Below are positions 26,657 to 35,081 of a stretch of DNA of 58,867 nucleotides, piece after piece. The notes under the pieces were generated by a model. That model saw nothing but the letters and a program-made list of their open reading frames with translations, did not search any database and had not been told where the DNA came from. A program made the position numbers and the translations under genes. The first letter of the stretch is position 1; every line of letters starts with the position of its first letter. Source of the stretch: CAKSQF01 sp963628435 (GTDB lineage Bacteria > Bacillota > Clostridia > Oscillospirales > CAG-272); assembly GCA_963628435.1 (NCBI GenBank), contig CAVGEY010000014.1, positions 1-58,867 of the forward strand, in the 5' to 3' direction.

Positions 26657-27721
26657 ATGGTTATAAATGAAAAGCCTCAGACGAGTCTTTCGACAAAAGA
26701 TTTTTGGTACGATTTGCCGGAGGAACTGATTGCTCAGGAACCGACCGAAAAACGTGATATGGCTCGATTGATGGTGTGTAACCGTTCAAATAATTCATAT
26801 ACTCACAAATATTTTTATGATGTAATCGATTATCTGAATCCCGGAGATGTACTGGTAATAAATGACTCAAAAGTTATTCCCGCACGTATAATCGGTAAAA
26901 AAGCAGATACCGGAATCGACATTGAAGTTTTGCTTTTGAGACAGCGTGAGCTTGATCGTTGGGAAGTTTTGACACGCCCCGGACGTCGAGCAAAAATCGG
27001 AACGCATATATTATTCGGTGATGGGCTTCTTGAAGGAGTTATAGAGGATATAGTTGATGACGGAAATCGTATCATTAAATTTATTTATGATAAAAGTAAT
27101 AATGATATTTATTCAATACTTGATAAGATTGGAAAAATGCCGTTACCGCCGTATATAACCAAACCGCTTGAGGATAACGATTCTTATCAGACAGTTTATG
27201 CAAGAGAACGCGGAAGTGCCGCTGCGCCGACCGCCGGACTTCATTTTACAGAAGAACTCCTTGAAAAAATCAAGAAGAAGGGAATTACCATAGTGCCCGT
27301 AATGCTGCACGTGGGGCTCGGAACATTCAGACCGGTAAAAGAGGATAAGATAGAAAATCACATTATGCACAGCGAATTTTTTACTGTTACCGGGGATGCC
27401 GCCGATAAAATAAATAAATGTCGTGCCGCCGGCGGCAGAATTGTTGCAGTGGGAACAACATCCTGTCGTGTCCTTGAATCGGCATCCGATGATTCGGGAA
27501 TTGTCCATCCCATGCAGGATGATACTCAAATTTTTATTTATCCCGGATATAAATTTAAGGCGGTGGATGCCTTGATTACCAACTTTCATCTGCCCGAGTC
27601 TACACTTATAATGCTTGTTTCGGCATTTTCGTCCAGAGAATTTATGTTGAATGCATATAAGCAGGCTGTTGATTTAAAATATCGGTTTTTCAGTTTCGGA
27701 GATGCAATGCTTATAATATAA
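26657..27721 (+). CDS. queA: S-adenosylmethionine:tRNA ribosyltransferase-isomerase
   Basis: Transfers the ribosyl part of SAM to preQ1 in tRNA to make epoxyqueuosine. 354 residues, the typical length. Signatures include DFWYDLPEELIAQEP at the N terminus, GDVLVINDSKVIPARIIG, AAPTAGLHFTEELL, and VDALITNFHLPESTLIMLVS near the C terminus. An upstream frame from 26546 is open, but AAGGAG at 26639-26644 and the family N terminus support ATG 26657. The usual partner tgt is not adjacent; a sugar kinase follows 23 bases later. Confidence 0.96.
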   Translation: MVINEKPQTSLSTKDFWYDLPEELIAQEPTEKRDMARLMVCNRSNNSYTHKYFYDVIDYLNPGDVLVINDSKVIPARIIGKKADTGIDIEVLLLRQRELDRWEVLTRPGRRAKIGTHILFGDGLLEGVIEDIVDDGNRIIKFIYDKSNNDIYSILDKIGKMPLPPYITKPLEDNDSYQTVYARERGSAAAPTAGLHFTEELLEKIKKKGITIVPVMLHVGLGTFRPVKEDKIENHIMHSEFFTVTGDAADKINKCRAAGGRIVAVGTTSCRVLESASDDSGIVHPMQDDTQIFIYPGYKFKAVDALITNFHLPESTLIMLVSAFSSREFMLNAYKQAVDLKYRFFSFGDAMLII

Positions 27722-27744
27722 TTCAATAAAAAAAGGAGATTGAA

Positions 27745-29331
27745 ATGATGGACGAAATAAAAGACGCAATTACAAGCGGTGAGTGCTTTTTGGGAATCGA
27801 ATTCGGCTCTACAAGAATTAAGGCAATGCTTATTTTGCCCAATCATACGCCTGTCGCTCAAGGATCGTTCGATTGGGAAAATTCGTTTGTCAACGGTGTT
27901 TGGACATACTCTGAAGAAGATATTTTCAACGGTCTGAAAAAGTGCTATAAATCGCTTAAAGCTGATGTAAAAGCCAAATATGATATTGTATTAAGGAAAA
28001 TAGGTTGCATAGGCATATCGGGCATGATGCACGGATATATGCCTTTTGATAAAAATAATAGATTGCTTACACCATTCAGAACATGGAGAAATACAATAAC
28101 CGAAGAAGCTGCCGAAAAATTGACAGAAGAATTCGATTTTAATATTCCCCAGAGATGGTCATCCGCCCATCTTTATCAGTCCGTGCTTAATCACGAATCT
28201 TACATAGGCGAAATAGATTCGATTAATACTTTAGCAGGATATGTTCATTTTATGCTGACAGGTGAAAAGATTGTCGGTATCGGTGAGGCAAGCGGTATAT
28301 TTCCGATAGGACTAAATAATAATTATGATGAGATTATGCTGGGCAAATTGAACTTTCTTCTGAAAAAAGAAGGTCTGCGCAAAAATACGGAGGACATTTT
28401 TCCTAAAATAAAGACGGCAGGCGAAAATGCCGGATATCTGACTTCGCTTGGAGCAAAGTTGCTTGATGAGGACTGCGACCTTGAGCCCGGAATTCCTTTC
28501 TGTCCGCCGGAAGGTGATGCAGGTACCGGAATGGTTGCAACCAACAGTGTAAAAGCGGGAACGGGAAATGTTTCTGCGGGGACAAGCATTTTCTCGATGG
28601 TAGTGCTTGATAAGCCTCTTAACGATTATTATAAAGAGATAGATATTGTAACAACGCCGGACGGCAGTCCGGTCGCTATGGTACATTGTAATAATTGTAC
28701 AAATGAGATAAATGCTTATGCAAATTTGTTCAGAGATATTTCGACATATTTGACAGGAAACTCCGATATGAACGAAATATATAATATGATATTTTCTTTA
28801 TCCGAAAAAGCCGATAATGATTGCGGAAATCTGACAGTATATAATTATCTTTCCGGAGAAGGAGTTACGAATTTTCAATCAGGACGCCCTATGCTTGTCC
28901 GAGGCGAAAATGCCGATTTTACATTGCCCAATTTGCTTCGTGCGAATATCTATTCCTCGGTTTCAACTCTGGCAATAGGTATGCGAATATTAAATAAAGA
29001 GAATGTAAAAATTTCTTCATTGTACGGCCATGGAGGATTGTTTAAGACAGGAAACGAAGGTGCAAAAATCTTAGCGTCTGCTCTTAATATTCCTGTTGTA
29101 ACAATGAAAACCGCAGGTGAGGGCGGAGCTTGGGGAATGGCAATTCTGGCCGCTTATGCAACGCATGGCGGCAATATGAGTCTCTCCGATTATCTTGAAA
29201 CAAAGGTTTTCTCGAATCTTGAAAAGAAAACCACACAACCGGATTCTCTGTACAGTGAAGGCTTTAATATTTATCTGAACAGATTTGAAAAGGGACTTGA
29301 TATCGAAAGAAGGGCGGTAGAACTATTATGA
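27745..29331 (+). CDS. FGGY family carbohydrate kinase (ribulokinase/xylulokinase-like)
   Basis: ATP-dependent pentulose or related sugar kinase, 528 residues. The N-terminal actin-like phosphate loop is FLGIEFGSTRIKAML. The substrate-side GISGMMHGYMPFD and the central GDAGTGMVATNSV, with GTGNVSAGTSIFSM, follow. The C-terminal adenine site region is LYGHGGLFKTGNEG and AGEGGAWGMAILAAYA. The stop overlaps the next start by 4 bases (ATGA), tying it to an L-ribulose-5-phosphate 4-epimerase-like gene and so suggesting L-ribulose or a related ketopentose as substrate. AAGGAG precedes two adjacent ATG codons; either may be used. Confidence 0.85.
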   Translation: MMDEIKDAITSGECFLGIEFGSTRIKAMLILPNHTPVAQGSFDWENSFVNGVWTYSEEDIFNGLKKCYKSLKADVKAKYDIVLRKIGCIGISGMMHGYMPFDKNNRLLTPFRTWRNTITEEAAEKLTEEFDFNIPQRWSSAHLYQSVLNHESYIGEIDSINTLAGYVHFMLTGEKIVGIGEASGIFPIGLNNNYDEIMLGKLNFLLKKEGLRKNTEDIFPKIKTAGENAGYLTSLGAKLLDEDCDLEPGIPFCPPEGDAGTGMVATNSVKAGTGNVSAGTSIFSMVVLDKPLNDYYKEIDIVTTPDGSPVAMVHCNNCTNEINAYANLFRDISTYLTGNSDMNEIYNMIFSLSEKADNDCGNLTVYNYLSGEGVTNFQSGRPMLVRGENADFTLPNLLRANIYSSVSTLAIGMRILNKENVKISSLYGHGGLFKTGNEGAKILASALNIPVVTMKTAGEGGAWGMAILAAYATHGGNMSLSDYLETKVFSNLEKKTTQPDSLYSEGFNIYLNRFEKGLDIERRAVELL

Positions 29332-30017
29332 AATTGTCAGAGCTTAAAAGTCGGGTTTACAGATCTAACATTGATTTGGTAAAACACGGACTTGTAGTTC
29401 TTACCTGGGGAAATGTAAGTGCGATTGATAGAGAAAACGGTCTTGTTGTTATTAAACCGAGCGGTGTTGATTATGCTGCAATGACAGAAGATGATATGGT
29501 TGTTGTGGATCTTGACGGAAATGTTGTTGAAGGCAATCTTCGCCCTTCGTCGGATACACCTACTCACATTGAATTGTATAAGGCTTTTCCGAATATAGGC
29601 GGAATTGTACACACTCATTCTGTTAATGCCACGAGTTTTGCCCAAGCCGGGAAATCAATTGTTGCTTACGGAACGACTCATGCGGATTGTTTTTACGGCG
29701 ATATACCTTGTACACGTGCATTAACAAAAGAGGAAATATTTAATGATTATGAAAAGAATACCGGAAAGGTTATAATTGAGACATTCAAAGATATTGACGA
29801 GAATGCTGTCCCTGCGGTTCTTGTAAAAAATCACGGGCCGTTTACTTGGGGATCTACTCCCGAAAAAGCTGTGGAGGCATCTGTTACTCTTGAAGTTGTC
29901 GCGGAAATGTGCGTAAAGACAATGATTATAAACCCTTCGGAAGAGCGGGTTGACGGATTTCTTCTTGATAAGCATTATCTTAGAAAGCACGGAAAAAATG
30001 CATATTACGGTCAGTAA
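29328..30017 (+). CDS. araD: Class II aldolase, L-ribulose-5-phosphate 4-epimerase type
   Basis: Zinc-dependent epimerase converting L-ribulose-5-P to D-xylulose-5-P, 229 residues, matching AraD length (aldolases of the same fold are usually shorter). LTWGNVSAIDRE and IKPSGVDY are near the N terminus. The zinc histidines are in IVHTHSVNATSFA (H-x-H), the third is in the KNHGPFTWG region, and the family-typical HADCFYGDIPCTR is present. It is coupled to the kinase by a 4-base overlap. No araA isomerase or sugar transporter is in the window, so the source sugar is unknown. The specific epimerase role is inferred from length and partner. Confidence 0.85.
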   Translation: MKLSELKSRVYRSNIDLVKHGLVVLTWGNVSAIDRENGLVVIKPSGVDYAAMTEDDMVVVDLDGNVVEGNLRPSSDTPTHIELYKAFPNIGGIVHTHSVNATSFAQAGKSIVAYGTTHADCFYGDIPCTRALTKEEIFNDYEKNTGKVIIETFKDIDENAVPAVLVKNHGPFTWGSTPEKAVEASVTLEVVAEMCVKTMIINPSEERVDGFLLDKHYLRKHGKNAYYGQ

Positions 30018-30032
30018 ATCATAATAAACAGT

Positions 30033-30070
30033 AAAAAATATGGTGTCCTTTATGGACACCATATTTTTTT
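30033..30070. terminator. Strong bidirectional terminator after araD
   Basis: A long perfect stem, AAAAAATATGGTGTCC / GGACACCATATTTTTT with a 5-base loop (30033-30070), giving a U-tract in either direction. It separates two convergent operons. Confidence 0.95.
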
Positions 30071-30082
30071 ATAATATGAAAA

Positions 30083-30823
30083 TCATTTATTAAGAAATCT
30101 TGCAAGAAATTCTTTTGTTTTAGAACCTTTTGGCTGCTCAAATATTTCGGTAGGAGTACCCTCTTCGTAAATAATTCCATCGGACATGAAAACAACATGA
30201 GTCGATACATCTCGCGCAAATGTCATCTCGTGTGTTACCACTATCATTGTTAAACCTTCTTCGGCGAGTCTGGTCATAACATCGAGTACTTCTCCGACCA
30301 TCTGAGGATCGAGTGCACTTGTGGGTTCGTCAAAAAGAAGGACTTCCGGATCCATGGCAAGCGCACGCGCGATTGCGACACGTTGTTTTTGACCTCCCGA
30401 TAATTGAGAAGGTCTGGCATTTATGTACGGTACCATTCCGACTTTTTCAAGATAATGCATAGATTTTTCGGCCGCATCTTTCCGATTTCTCTTTAGTGCA
30501 GTTACTTGTCCGACGATGCAGTTTTCTATTACATTCATGTTATTAAAGAGATTGAAACTTTGAAAGACCATTCCGACTTTTGTACGGTAATTTGTCAGGT
30601 TGAAATGGTTTGATGTAATATCCTCGCCATGATAAAGAATTTGTCCTGACGTGGGTGTTTCCAACAAATTTATGCATCGGAGCATTGTGCTTTTGCCTGA
30701 TCCCGATGCTCCTATTACGCTGACAACCTCACCTTTTTTTAATGAAAGATTTATATCACGAAGAACACCGTGCTCGCCAAACTGTTTTTGCAGATGAATA
30801 AGTTCCAATACATTATCCGACAT
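30083..30823 (-). CDS. Amino-acid (probably lysine) ABC transporter ATP-binding protein
   Basis: ATPase of 246 residues in the GlnQ/HisP polar amino-acid class. Walker A is GASGSGKST (38-46), the Q-loop is VFQSFNLF, the signature is LSGGQKQRVAIARAL, Walker B is VLLFDEPTSALDPQMV, and the H-loop is VVTHEM. It overlaps the permease gene by 11 bases and ends 12 bases before a strong terminator. The lysine riboswitch in the operon leader supports lysine as the substrate. Confidence 0.93.
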   Translation of the reverse strand: MSDNVLELIHLQKQFGEHGVLRDINLSLKKGEVVSVIGASGSGKSTMLRCINLLETPTSGQILYHGEDITSNHFNLTNYRTKVGMVFQSFNLFNNMNVIENCIVGQVTALKRNRKDAAEKSMHYLEKVGMVPYINARPSQLSGGQKQRVAIARALAMDPEVLLFDEPTSALDPQMVGEVLDVMTRLAEEGLTMIVVTHEMTFARDVSTHVVFMSDGIIYEEGTPTEIFEQPKGSKTKEFLARFLNK

Positions 30824-31592
30824 TCTGTTTATCCTCTTTATTTATGTGAATTTCGGCGGCAAAATCAGACTGTGAGCCGAATATTGTGTAATTTTTTTCT
30901 CCATCAAGTTTTTTCTCGATATAGCGCAAAATTCTTGTGACGGTGTATGTTAGAATGAAGTATATTATGCAAATAACGAGATAAGTTTGAAACGTTTTGA
31001 AGTTCTGACGTTTGATAATTCCCGCAAAATAATACAGTTCTGTAACACCGATAACGTTCAAAACAGATGTGTCTTTTATGTTAATTACAAATTCATTGCT
31101 TACAGAGGGTAAAATATTGCGCAGAACTTGAGGAATAACAACTTTGAACATTGTCTGAGTATGTGTCATTCCGATTGAACTTGCGGCTTCAAATTGACCT
31201 TTGTCTATTGAAATTATTCCGCCTCGGACGATTTCGGCCATATATGCTCCGGTATTTATCGAAACTATGAGAATGCCTGACGGTATCAGCGGTAATGTGT
31301 TTCCGTCTGTTGCAAATGCATACCCCCAGTAAATAACCATTGACTGAACCATCATAGGCGTGCCACGAAATATTTCAATGTATACGGCTATGATTCCGTT
31401 AACTATTTTGTGAAGAAAACGAAAAAATTTGTGTTTGGAATAGGGAGCTGTTCTGATAATTCCAGTTAACATTCCGATTAAAAGACCGATAACAGTACCG
31501 GTCAGCGCCAAAAGCAGGGTTGTACCTATGCCTTGAAAAAGCATCGGATAATATTTGACTATTATATCAATTACATCTTTGAAAAAACTCAT
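30813..31592 (-). CDS. Amino-acid (probably lysine) ABC transporter permease
   Basis: Membrane subunit of 259 residues of the HisM/GlnP class, with five hydrophobic helices. The N-terminal GIGTTLLLALTGTVIGLLIG is typical, as is EIFRGTPMMVQSMVIYWG. The EAA loop reads GGIISIDKGQFEAASSIGMT. The C-terminal 30 residues are a hydrophilic tail. It lies 24 bases after the binding-protein gene. It presumably forms a homodimer, since only one permease gene is present. Confidence 0.92.
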   Translation of the reverse strand: MSFFKDVIDIIVKYYPMLFQGIGTTLLLALTGTVIGLLIGMLTGIIRTAPYSKHKFFRFLHKIVNGIIAVYIEIFRGTPMMVQSMVIYWGYAFATDGNTLPLIPSGILIVSINTGAYMAEIVRGGIISIDKGQFEAASSIGMTHTQTMFKVVIPQVLRNILPSVSNEFVINIKDTSVLNVIGVTELYYFAGIIKRQNFKTFQTYLVICIIYFILTYTVTRILRYIEKKLDGEKNYTIFGSQSDFAAEIHINKEDKQNVG

Positions 31593-31616
31593 TTTACACT
31601 CGTTTTAATAATTATG

Positions 31617-32492
31617 TTATTTTTTTATGATGACTACAAGGTTTGATTCGTAATATGTTTTTGAAAAATCTATTTCTTCTTTTCTTTCGGCAGTGGGGCT
31701 CATGCCGGCGACAATAGCATCGATTGTACCGGATTGAACCGCGGGAATAAGCGAGTCCCAAGCAATAGCATATATTTCGAGACTCATATTCAACTTCGCG
31801 GCAACATAACGCGCAATTTGAACATCATAACCGTTGGCGTACAGATTTTCCTGTCCGCTGCTGCTTATCTTAACTGCCCCGAGAGTGCTTCCATCTGTAT
31901 CGGTCCAGTTATATGGCGTATAAGCGCATTCCATACCGACTTTAAGCGTTCCAATGGGATTTTCGGGTGTATCGAATTCAAGCACATAAGAGTCGACTTT
32001 TTCGCCCACAGAAACTTTTACTATTTGCTCCATAAGAGATTTTTGCTGCTCCTCGGATATTTGAGCGATAATTTCATTTACTTTTTCGCAAAGTTCCGAA
32101 CCTTTCTTAAATCCGAATGCAATACCTACATCTTCATCGGTTGCCTTAAATCCCGTATCATTGTTTTTGAATTGTAGATATGTCAAATCGTCATTGGTCC
32201 TGCAGACTGAAAGAGCGGTCGGCTCTTCGGCAATGTAGCCGTCTATTGCTCCGCTTTTCAATGCGGTAAGTAAATCCGAAAATTCGGGATATGTAGACGA
32301 TTTTACATTGCTGATTTGTGAAAGGGCATCTGCATGAAAAGTTCCGGATTGTGCGGCAATTTTTGCACCGCTCAAATCTGCAATAGTTTTTGCCTCTTTG
32401 ACATTAACCCTTTCTTCCGATGTGCAGCTCAGTAAGCTGGTGACGGTTAAAACGGTTGAGAGTAATGCAGTGAATAGATGTTTGGTTTTCAT
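31617..32492 (-). CDS. Lipoprotein substrate-binding protein of the lysine ABC importer, apparently circularly permuted
   Basis: Extracytoplasmic receptor of 291 residues, with a lipoprotein signal and Cys23 (LLSC lipobox). The family order is reversed. Residues 36-115 (TIADLSGAKIAAQSGT, then LLTALKSGAIDGYIAEEPTA) match lobe 2 of SBP_bac_3 proteins. Residues 121-162 (DVGIAFGFKKGSELCEKVNE) match the usual C-terminal end. Residues 182-291 (LKVGMECAYTPYNW, GYDVQIARYVAAKLN, AGMSPTAERKEEIDFSKTYY, ending VVIIKK) match the usual N-terminal part. The stop comes right after the hinge strand, where lobe 2 would normally follow. Arg270 is the expected carboxylate-binding residue. ATG 32492 has AAAGGAAAA upstream; TTG 32510 is an alternative. 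Confidence 0.88.
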   Translation of the reverse strand: MKTKHLFTALLSTVLTVTSLLSCTSEERVNVKEAKTIADLSGAKIAAQSGTFHADALSQISNVKSSTYPEFSDLLTALKSGAIDGYIAEEPTALSVCRTNDDLTYLQFKNNDTGFKATDEDVGIAFGFKKGSELCEKVNEIIAQISEEQQKSLMEQIVKVSVGEKVDSYVLEFDTPENPIGTLKVGMECAYTPYNWTDTDGSTLGAVKISSSGQENLYANGYDVQIARYVAAKLNMSLEIYAIAWDSLIPAVQSGTIDAIVAGMSPTAERKEEIDFSKTYYESNLVVIIKK

Positions 32493-32523
32493 TTTTGTTT
32501 TTCCTTTCAAATTATAAAATTAT

Positions 32524-32554
32524 AAGCCTGCGACCCGAAAGGTATCGCAGGCTT
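32524..32554 (-). terminator. Riboswitch expression-platform terminator
   Basis: On the minus strand, AAGCCTGCGA pairs with TCGCAGGCTT (10 bp, plus coordinates 32545-32554 with 32524-32533), followed by ATAATTTTATAATTT. It stands between the lysine aptamer and the binding-protein start. GGCTT just after the aptamer P1 (plus 32584-32588) is complementary to AAGCC of the terminator arm and may form an antiterminator (inference). Confidence 0.75.
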
Positions 32555-32590
32555 TGCAGTAATTTATAACATGAAATTCCGACAAGCCGT

Positions 32591-32757
32591 TGATAGTTCT
32601 CCACATATAACATGTGACAGTCTTATGCCTATTCGACATAATCCCAGCTTGAATTGCGCTGACAATCGCAATACCGCTTCGGCGGAATGTCCTTTCGTAT
32701 ACAGCAGTTTGTCACCATAAACTGTTTACTACTTATAATATCCGCAACCTCTATCAG
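32591..32757 (-). promoter_or_regulatory. Lysine riboswitch (L-box) aptamer
   Basis: Read on the minus strand, the element starts GATAGAGGTTGCGG. It contains AAGTAG, the central CCGAAG, and AAGCTGGG, followed by GACTGTCACATG and GTGGAGAACTATC. GATAG and CTATC close P1. These conserved blocks, in this order, are those of the lysine riboswitch family. It binds lysine and lowers expression of the downstream importer through a terminator. It identifies the ABC operon as a lysine transporter. The order of conserved blocks was matched by eye. Confidence 0.93.
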
Positions 32758-32780
32758 GTGCTGCATTCTTATTTTTGCTT

Positions 32781-32809
32781 ATTATATGACAAAACAATCT
32801 TTTTGTCAA
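32781..32809 (-). promoter_or_regulatory. Promoter of the lysine importer operon
   Basis: On the minus strand, TTGACA (32809-32804), an exact 17-base spacer and TATAAT (32786-32781): a full consensus promoter about 25 bases upstream of the aptamer. The remaining bases to 32913 are AT-rich with no other element. Confidence 0.9.
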
Positions 32810-32913
32810 TGATTTTTTGATTATTTGGTTTATTTTATGATTTATTACAACAGGTTAATATATTAAAATCGGTATTTTAGTGTCTTTTGCATAATACAAT
32901 AAAAAATAAATTA

Positions 32914-34626
32914 TTATGCTTCCAAAATAATCGGGAGAATCATCGGTCTGCGCTTGGTTTTCCCGTATATATATCGTGAAAGATCGTCCTTGACTTCATT
33001 TTTCAGCTGTGTCCATTCTGCGATGCCGTCATTCATGCATTCATTTAATGTATTGCTTGCAACCTTTTTTAATTCATCCATAAGTTCCTCGGATTCTCGT
33101 ACATAGACAAATCCTCTCGATACAAGTTCAGGGCCTGAAACCAAGCCGTAATCGGGAGATATTGCAAATACAACAATAATAATTCCGTCTTCGGCCAGAT
33201 GCTTTCTGTCACGCAATACAATATTTCCAACATCACCGATTCCGTAACCGTCAACTAATGTATTGCCTGCCGGAACGGTACCGTTCCACTTTGCTTCTTT
33301 GGAGCTTATTTCAAGTACTTTGCCGATTTCGCCGACAAAAATACGGTCTTCGGGCATACCCATTGATTTTGCGATCTCCCGATGTGCAACAAGATGTTTG
33401 TACTCTCCGTGAATCGGCATAAAGAATTTCGGTCTTATTAACGCATGCATAAGTTTAAGTTCTTCCTGACAAGCATGCCCCGATACATGAACCTCCACCG
33501 AATTGTCACGAAATACCGATACACCGCGTTTAGTTAATTCGTTAATAATCTTGTCAATCAGCTTCTCGTTTCCCGGTATTACCGATGCGGAAATAACCAC
33601 TAAATCCTGATAAGACAGCTCAACCTTGTCATGCTCCGCAAATGCCATTCTGTATAATGCCGACATCGGCTCGCCCTGACTTCCTGTGGTGATTATCGTT
33701 ATTTGCTCGGGATTGTATCTTCTGACATCGGCAATATCAATCAATGTACCCTCGGGAACATGCATGTATTCAAGTTCAATCGCTGCCTTTACGATGTTTA
33801 TCATGCTTCTTCCGGTAACGGCAACTTTTCTTCCGTGCGCAATGCTCGCATTGATTATCTGCTGAACACGGTGAACATTAGATGAGAATGTTGCTATAAC
33901 CAAACGTTTGTCTTTGTTTCTGAGAAAAATTGCATCAAGAGAATTCCCCACTATTTTTTCAGATGGAGTATAGCCGGGCCTTTCCGAGTTCGTCGATTCA
34001 CACAAGAACAGCGTTACGCCTTTTTTTCCGAGCTCACTTAAACGCGCGATGTCCATAATCTCGCCTTCAATGGGCGTCAAATCAAGCTTGAAGTCACCCG
34101 AATGAAGGATTATACCTGCGGGAGTTTTTATTGCCAATGCACACGCATCGGGAATAGAGTGATTAACCCTGATAAATTCAACCGACATGTCTCCCGCTTT
34201 GACAATATCTCCGGGACAAATACAGTTAAGCGATGGTTCGTATCCGAGATTGTGCTCGAGCAGCTTGTTCTTAATTATACCTATTGCAAGTTTTGTGCCG
34301 TATACGGGAATATCCAAAATTCTAAGCAGATAGGGAATTGCACCGATATGGTCTTCATGACCGTGCGTTATAAAAAGTCCGCGTATTTTTTCGGCATTTT
34401 TTTCAAGATATGAAAAGTCCGGAATGACCAGATCTATTCCGAACATATCCTCGTCCGGGAATCCCAATCCGCAATCTACTATTATAATGTCTTTTTCACT
34501 TTCAATAACACATATATTTTTTCCTATCTCGCCAAGTCCACCCAAAAAAGCGACTTTGACCTTGTCCTCCGAAGTCGACTTCCCGATTGTTTTTTTTGCC
34601 ATATTTGATTGTACCATTGACAACAT
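32914..34626 (-). CDS. rnj: Ribonuclease J
   Basis: 5'-3' exo- and endoribonuclease of the mRNA decay and rRNA processing machinery, 570 residues. The metallo-beta-lactamase motif HGHEDH is at 88-93. GGLGEIGKN is at 29-37, followed by the beta-CASP region (SGDFKLDLTPIEGE; TGSQGEPMSALYRMA) and HVSGHACQEELKLM. The C-terminal domain ends in RPMILPIILEA. Three in-frame ATG codons (34626, 34617, 34602) are possible and none has a clear Shine-Dalgarno sequence. Only one RNase J gene is in this window. The leader is long and may be structured. Confidence 0.95.
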   Translation of the reverse strand: MLSMVQSNMAKKTIGKSTSEDKVKVAFLGGLGEIGKNICVIESEKDIIIVDCGLGFPDEDMFGIDLVIPDFSYLEKNAEKIRGLFITHGHEDHIGAIPYLLRILDIPVYGTKLAIGIIKNKLLEHNLGYEPSLNCICPGDIVKAGDMSVEFIRVNHSIPDACALAIKTPAGIILHSGDFKLDLTPIEGEIMDIARLSELGKKGVTLFLCESTNSERPGYTPSEKIVGNSLDAIFLRNKDKRLVIATFSSNVHRVQQIINASIAHGRKVAVTGRSMINIVKAAIELEYMHVPEGTLIDIADVRRYNPEQITIITTGSQGEPMSALYRMAFAEHDKVELSYQDLVVISASVIPGNEKLIDKIINELTKRGVSVFRDNSVEVHVSGHACQEELKLMHALIRPKFFMPIHGEYKHLVAHREIAKSMGMPEDRIFVGEIGKVLEISSKEAKWNGTVPAGNTLVDGYGIGDVGNIVLRDRKHLAEDGIIIVVFAISPDYGLVSGPELVSRGFVYVRESEELMDELKKVASNTLNECMNDGIAEWTQLKNEVKDDLSRYIYGKTKRRPMILPIILEA

Positions 34627-34830
34627 AATTATATTAACTTAAATGCAAAAGTTGCCAAACCCCGATTAAGGGTATCCTTTCATATTTCCATACATTATAA
34701 ACACAAATAAAGCCCGCAAATTTTTGCAAGGCTGTTTATTAAATGGTATAACTTTTCCGTACACAGTCGATCCGTATGGAATGTTACATCATACTGGTTG
34801 TGCCGCTCAAATATCTTTCAAATTATTATA
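34627..34830 (-). promoter_or_regulatory. Long, possibly structured leader of RNase J with candidate promoter
   Basis: On the minus strand a perfect TATAAT (34830-34825), with a weak TTACTA 17 bases upstream, implies a leader of about 190 bases. A nested hairpin can form: TCCGTAC with GTATGGA (plus 34756-34762, 34774-34780), enclosed by AAC/GTT and GTAT/ATAC pairs (34746-34752 with 34783-34785 and 34791-34794). A second hairpin, AGCC...GGCT (34711-34733), is followed by TTATTTGTGTTT on the minus strand and resembles an attenuator. It matches no riboswitch class I recognise. From 34854 to 35023 I see only AT-rich sequence. Confidence 0.4.
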
Positions 34831-35023
34831 CAAGTCATAAATTTACATAGTAAGAACAAAATATGAATGGAATGTGAAAATGTATTATGCGTTCAATTTC
34901 GAGAAAGAACAATGTATATTAAATGTGGTATATTCTATTGATAAAAAAAACAAATTTTGTCGACTAAATTGACTTAAAATTAAAGAAAAACGTTAAAGCA
35001 AGCAAAATGGAAGCTAATTTGCC

Positions 35024-35051
35024 TTGACAAATATTAAAAATTTGGTATAAT
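35024..35051 (+). promoter_or_regulatory. Promoter of hom
   Basis: TTGACA (35024-35029), a 16-base spacer and TATAAT (35046-35051), followed by GAGGTG at 35071-35076 as ribosome site for the TTG start. Confidence 0.85.
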
Positions 35052-35081
35052 AGTCAGAAAGAATTAGTTCGAGGTGTAATT

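Noticed and set aside
31617..32492. Frameshift truncation as the cause of the odd binding-protein order
   Set aside because: All segments of the fold are present once in a single open frame with a proper lipoprotein signal, and the permease follows 24 bases later, so simple truncation does not explain it.
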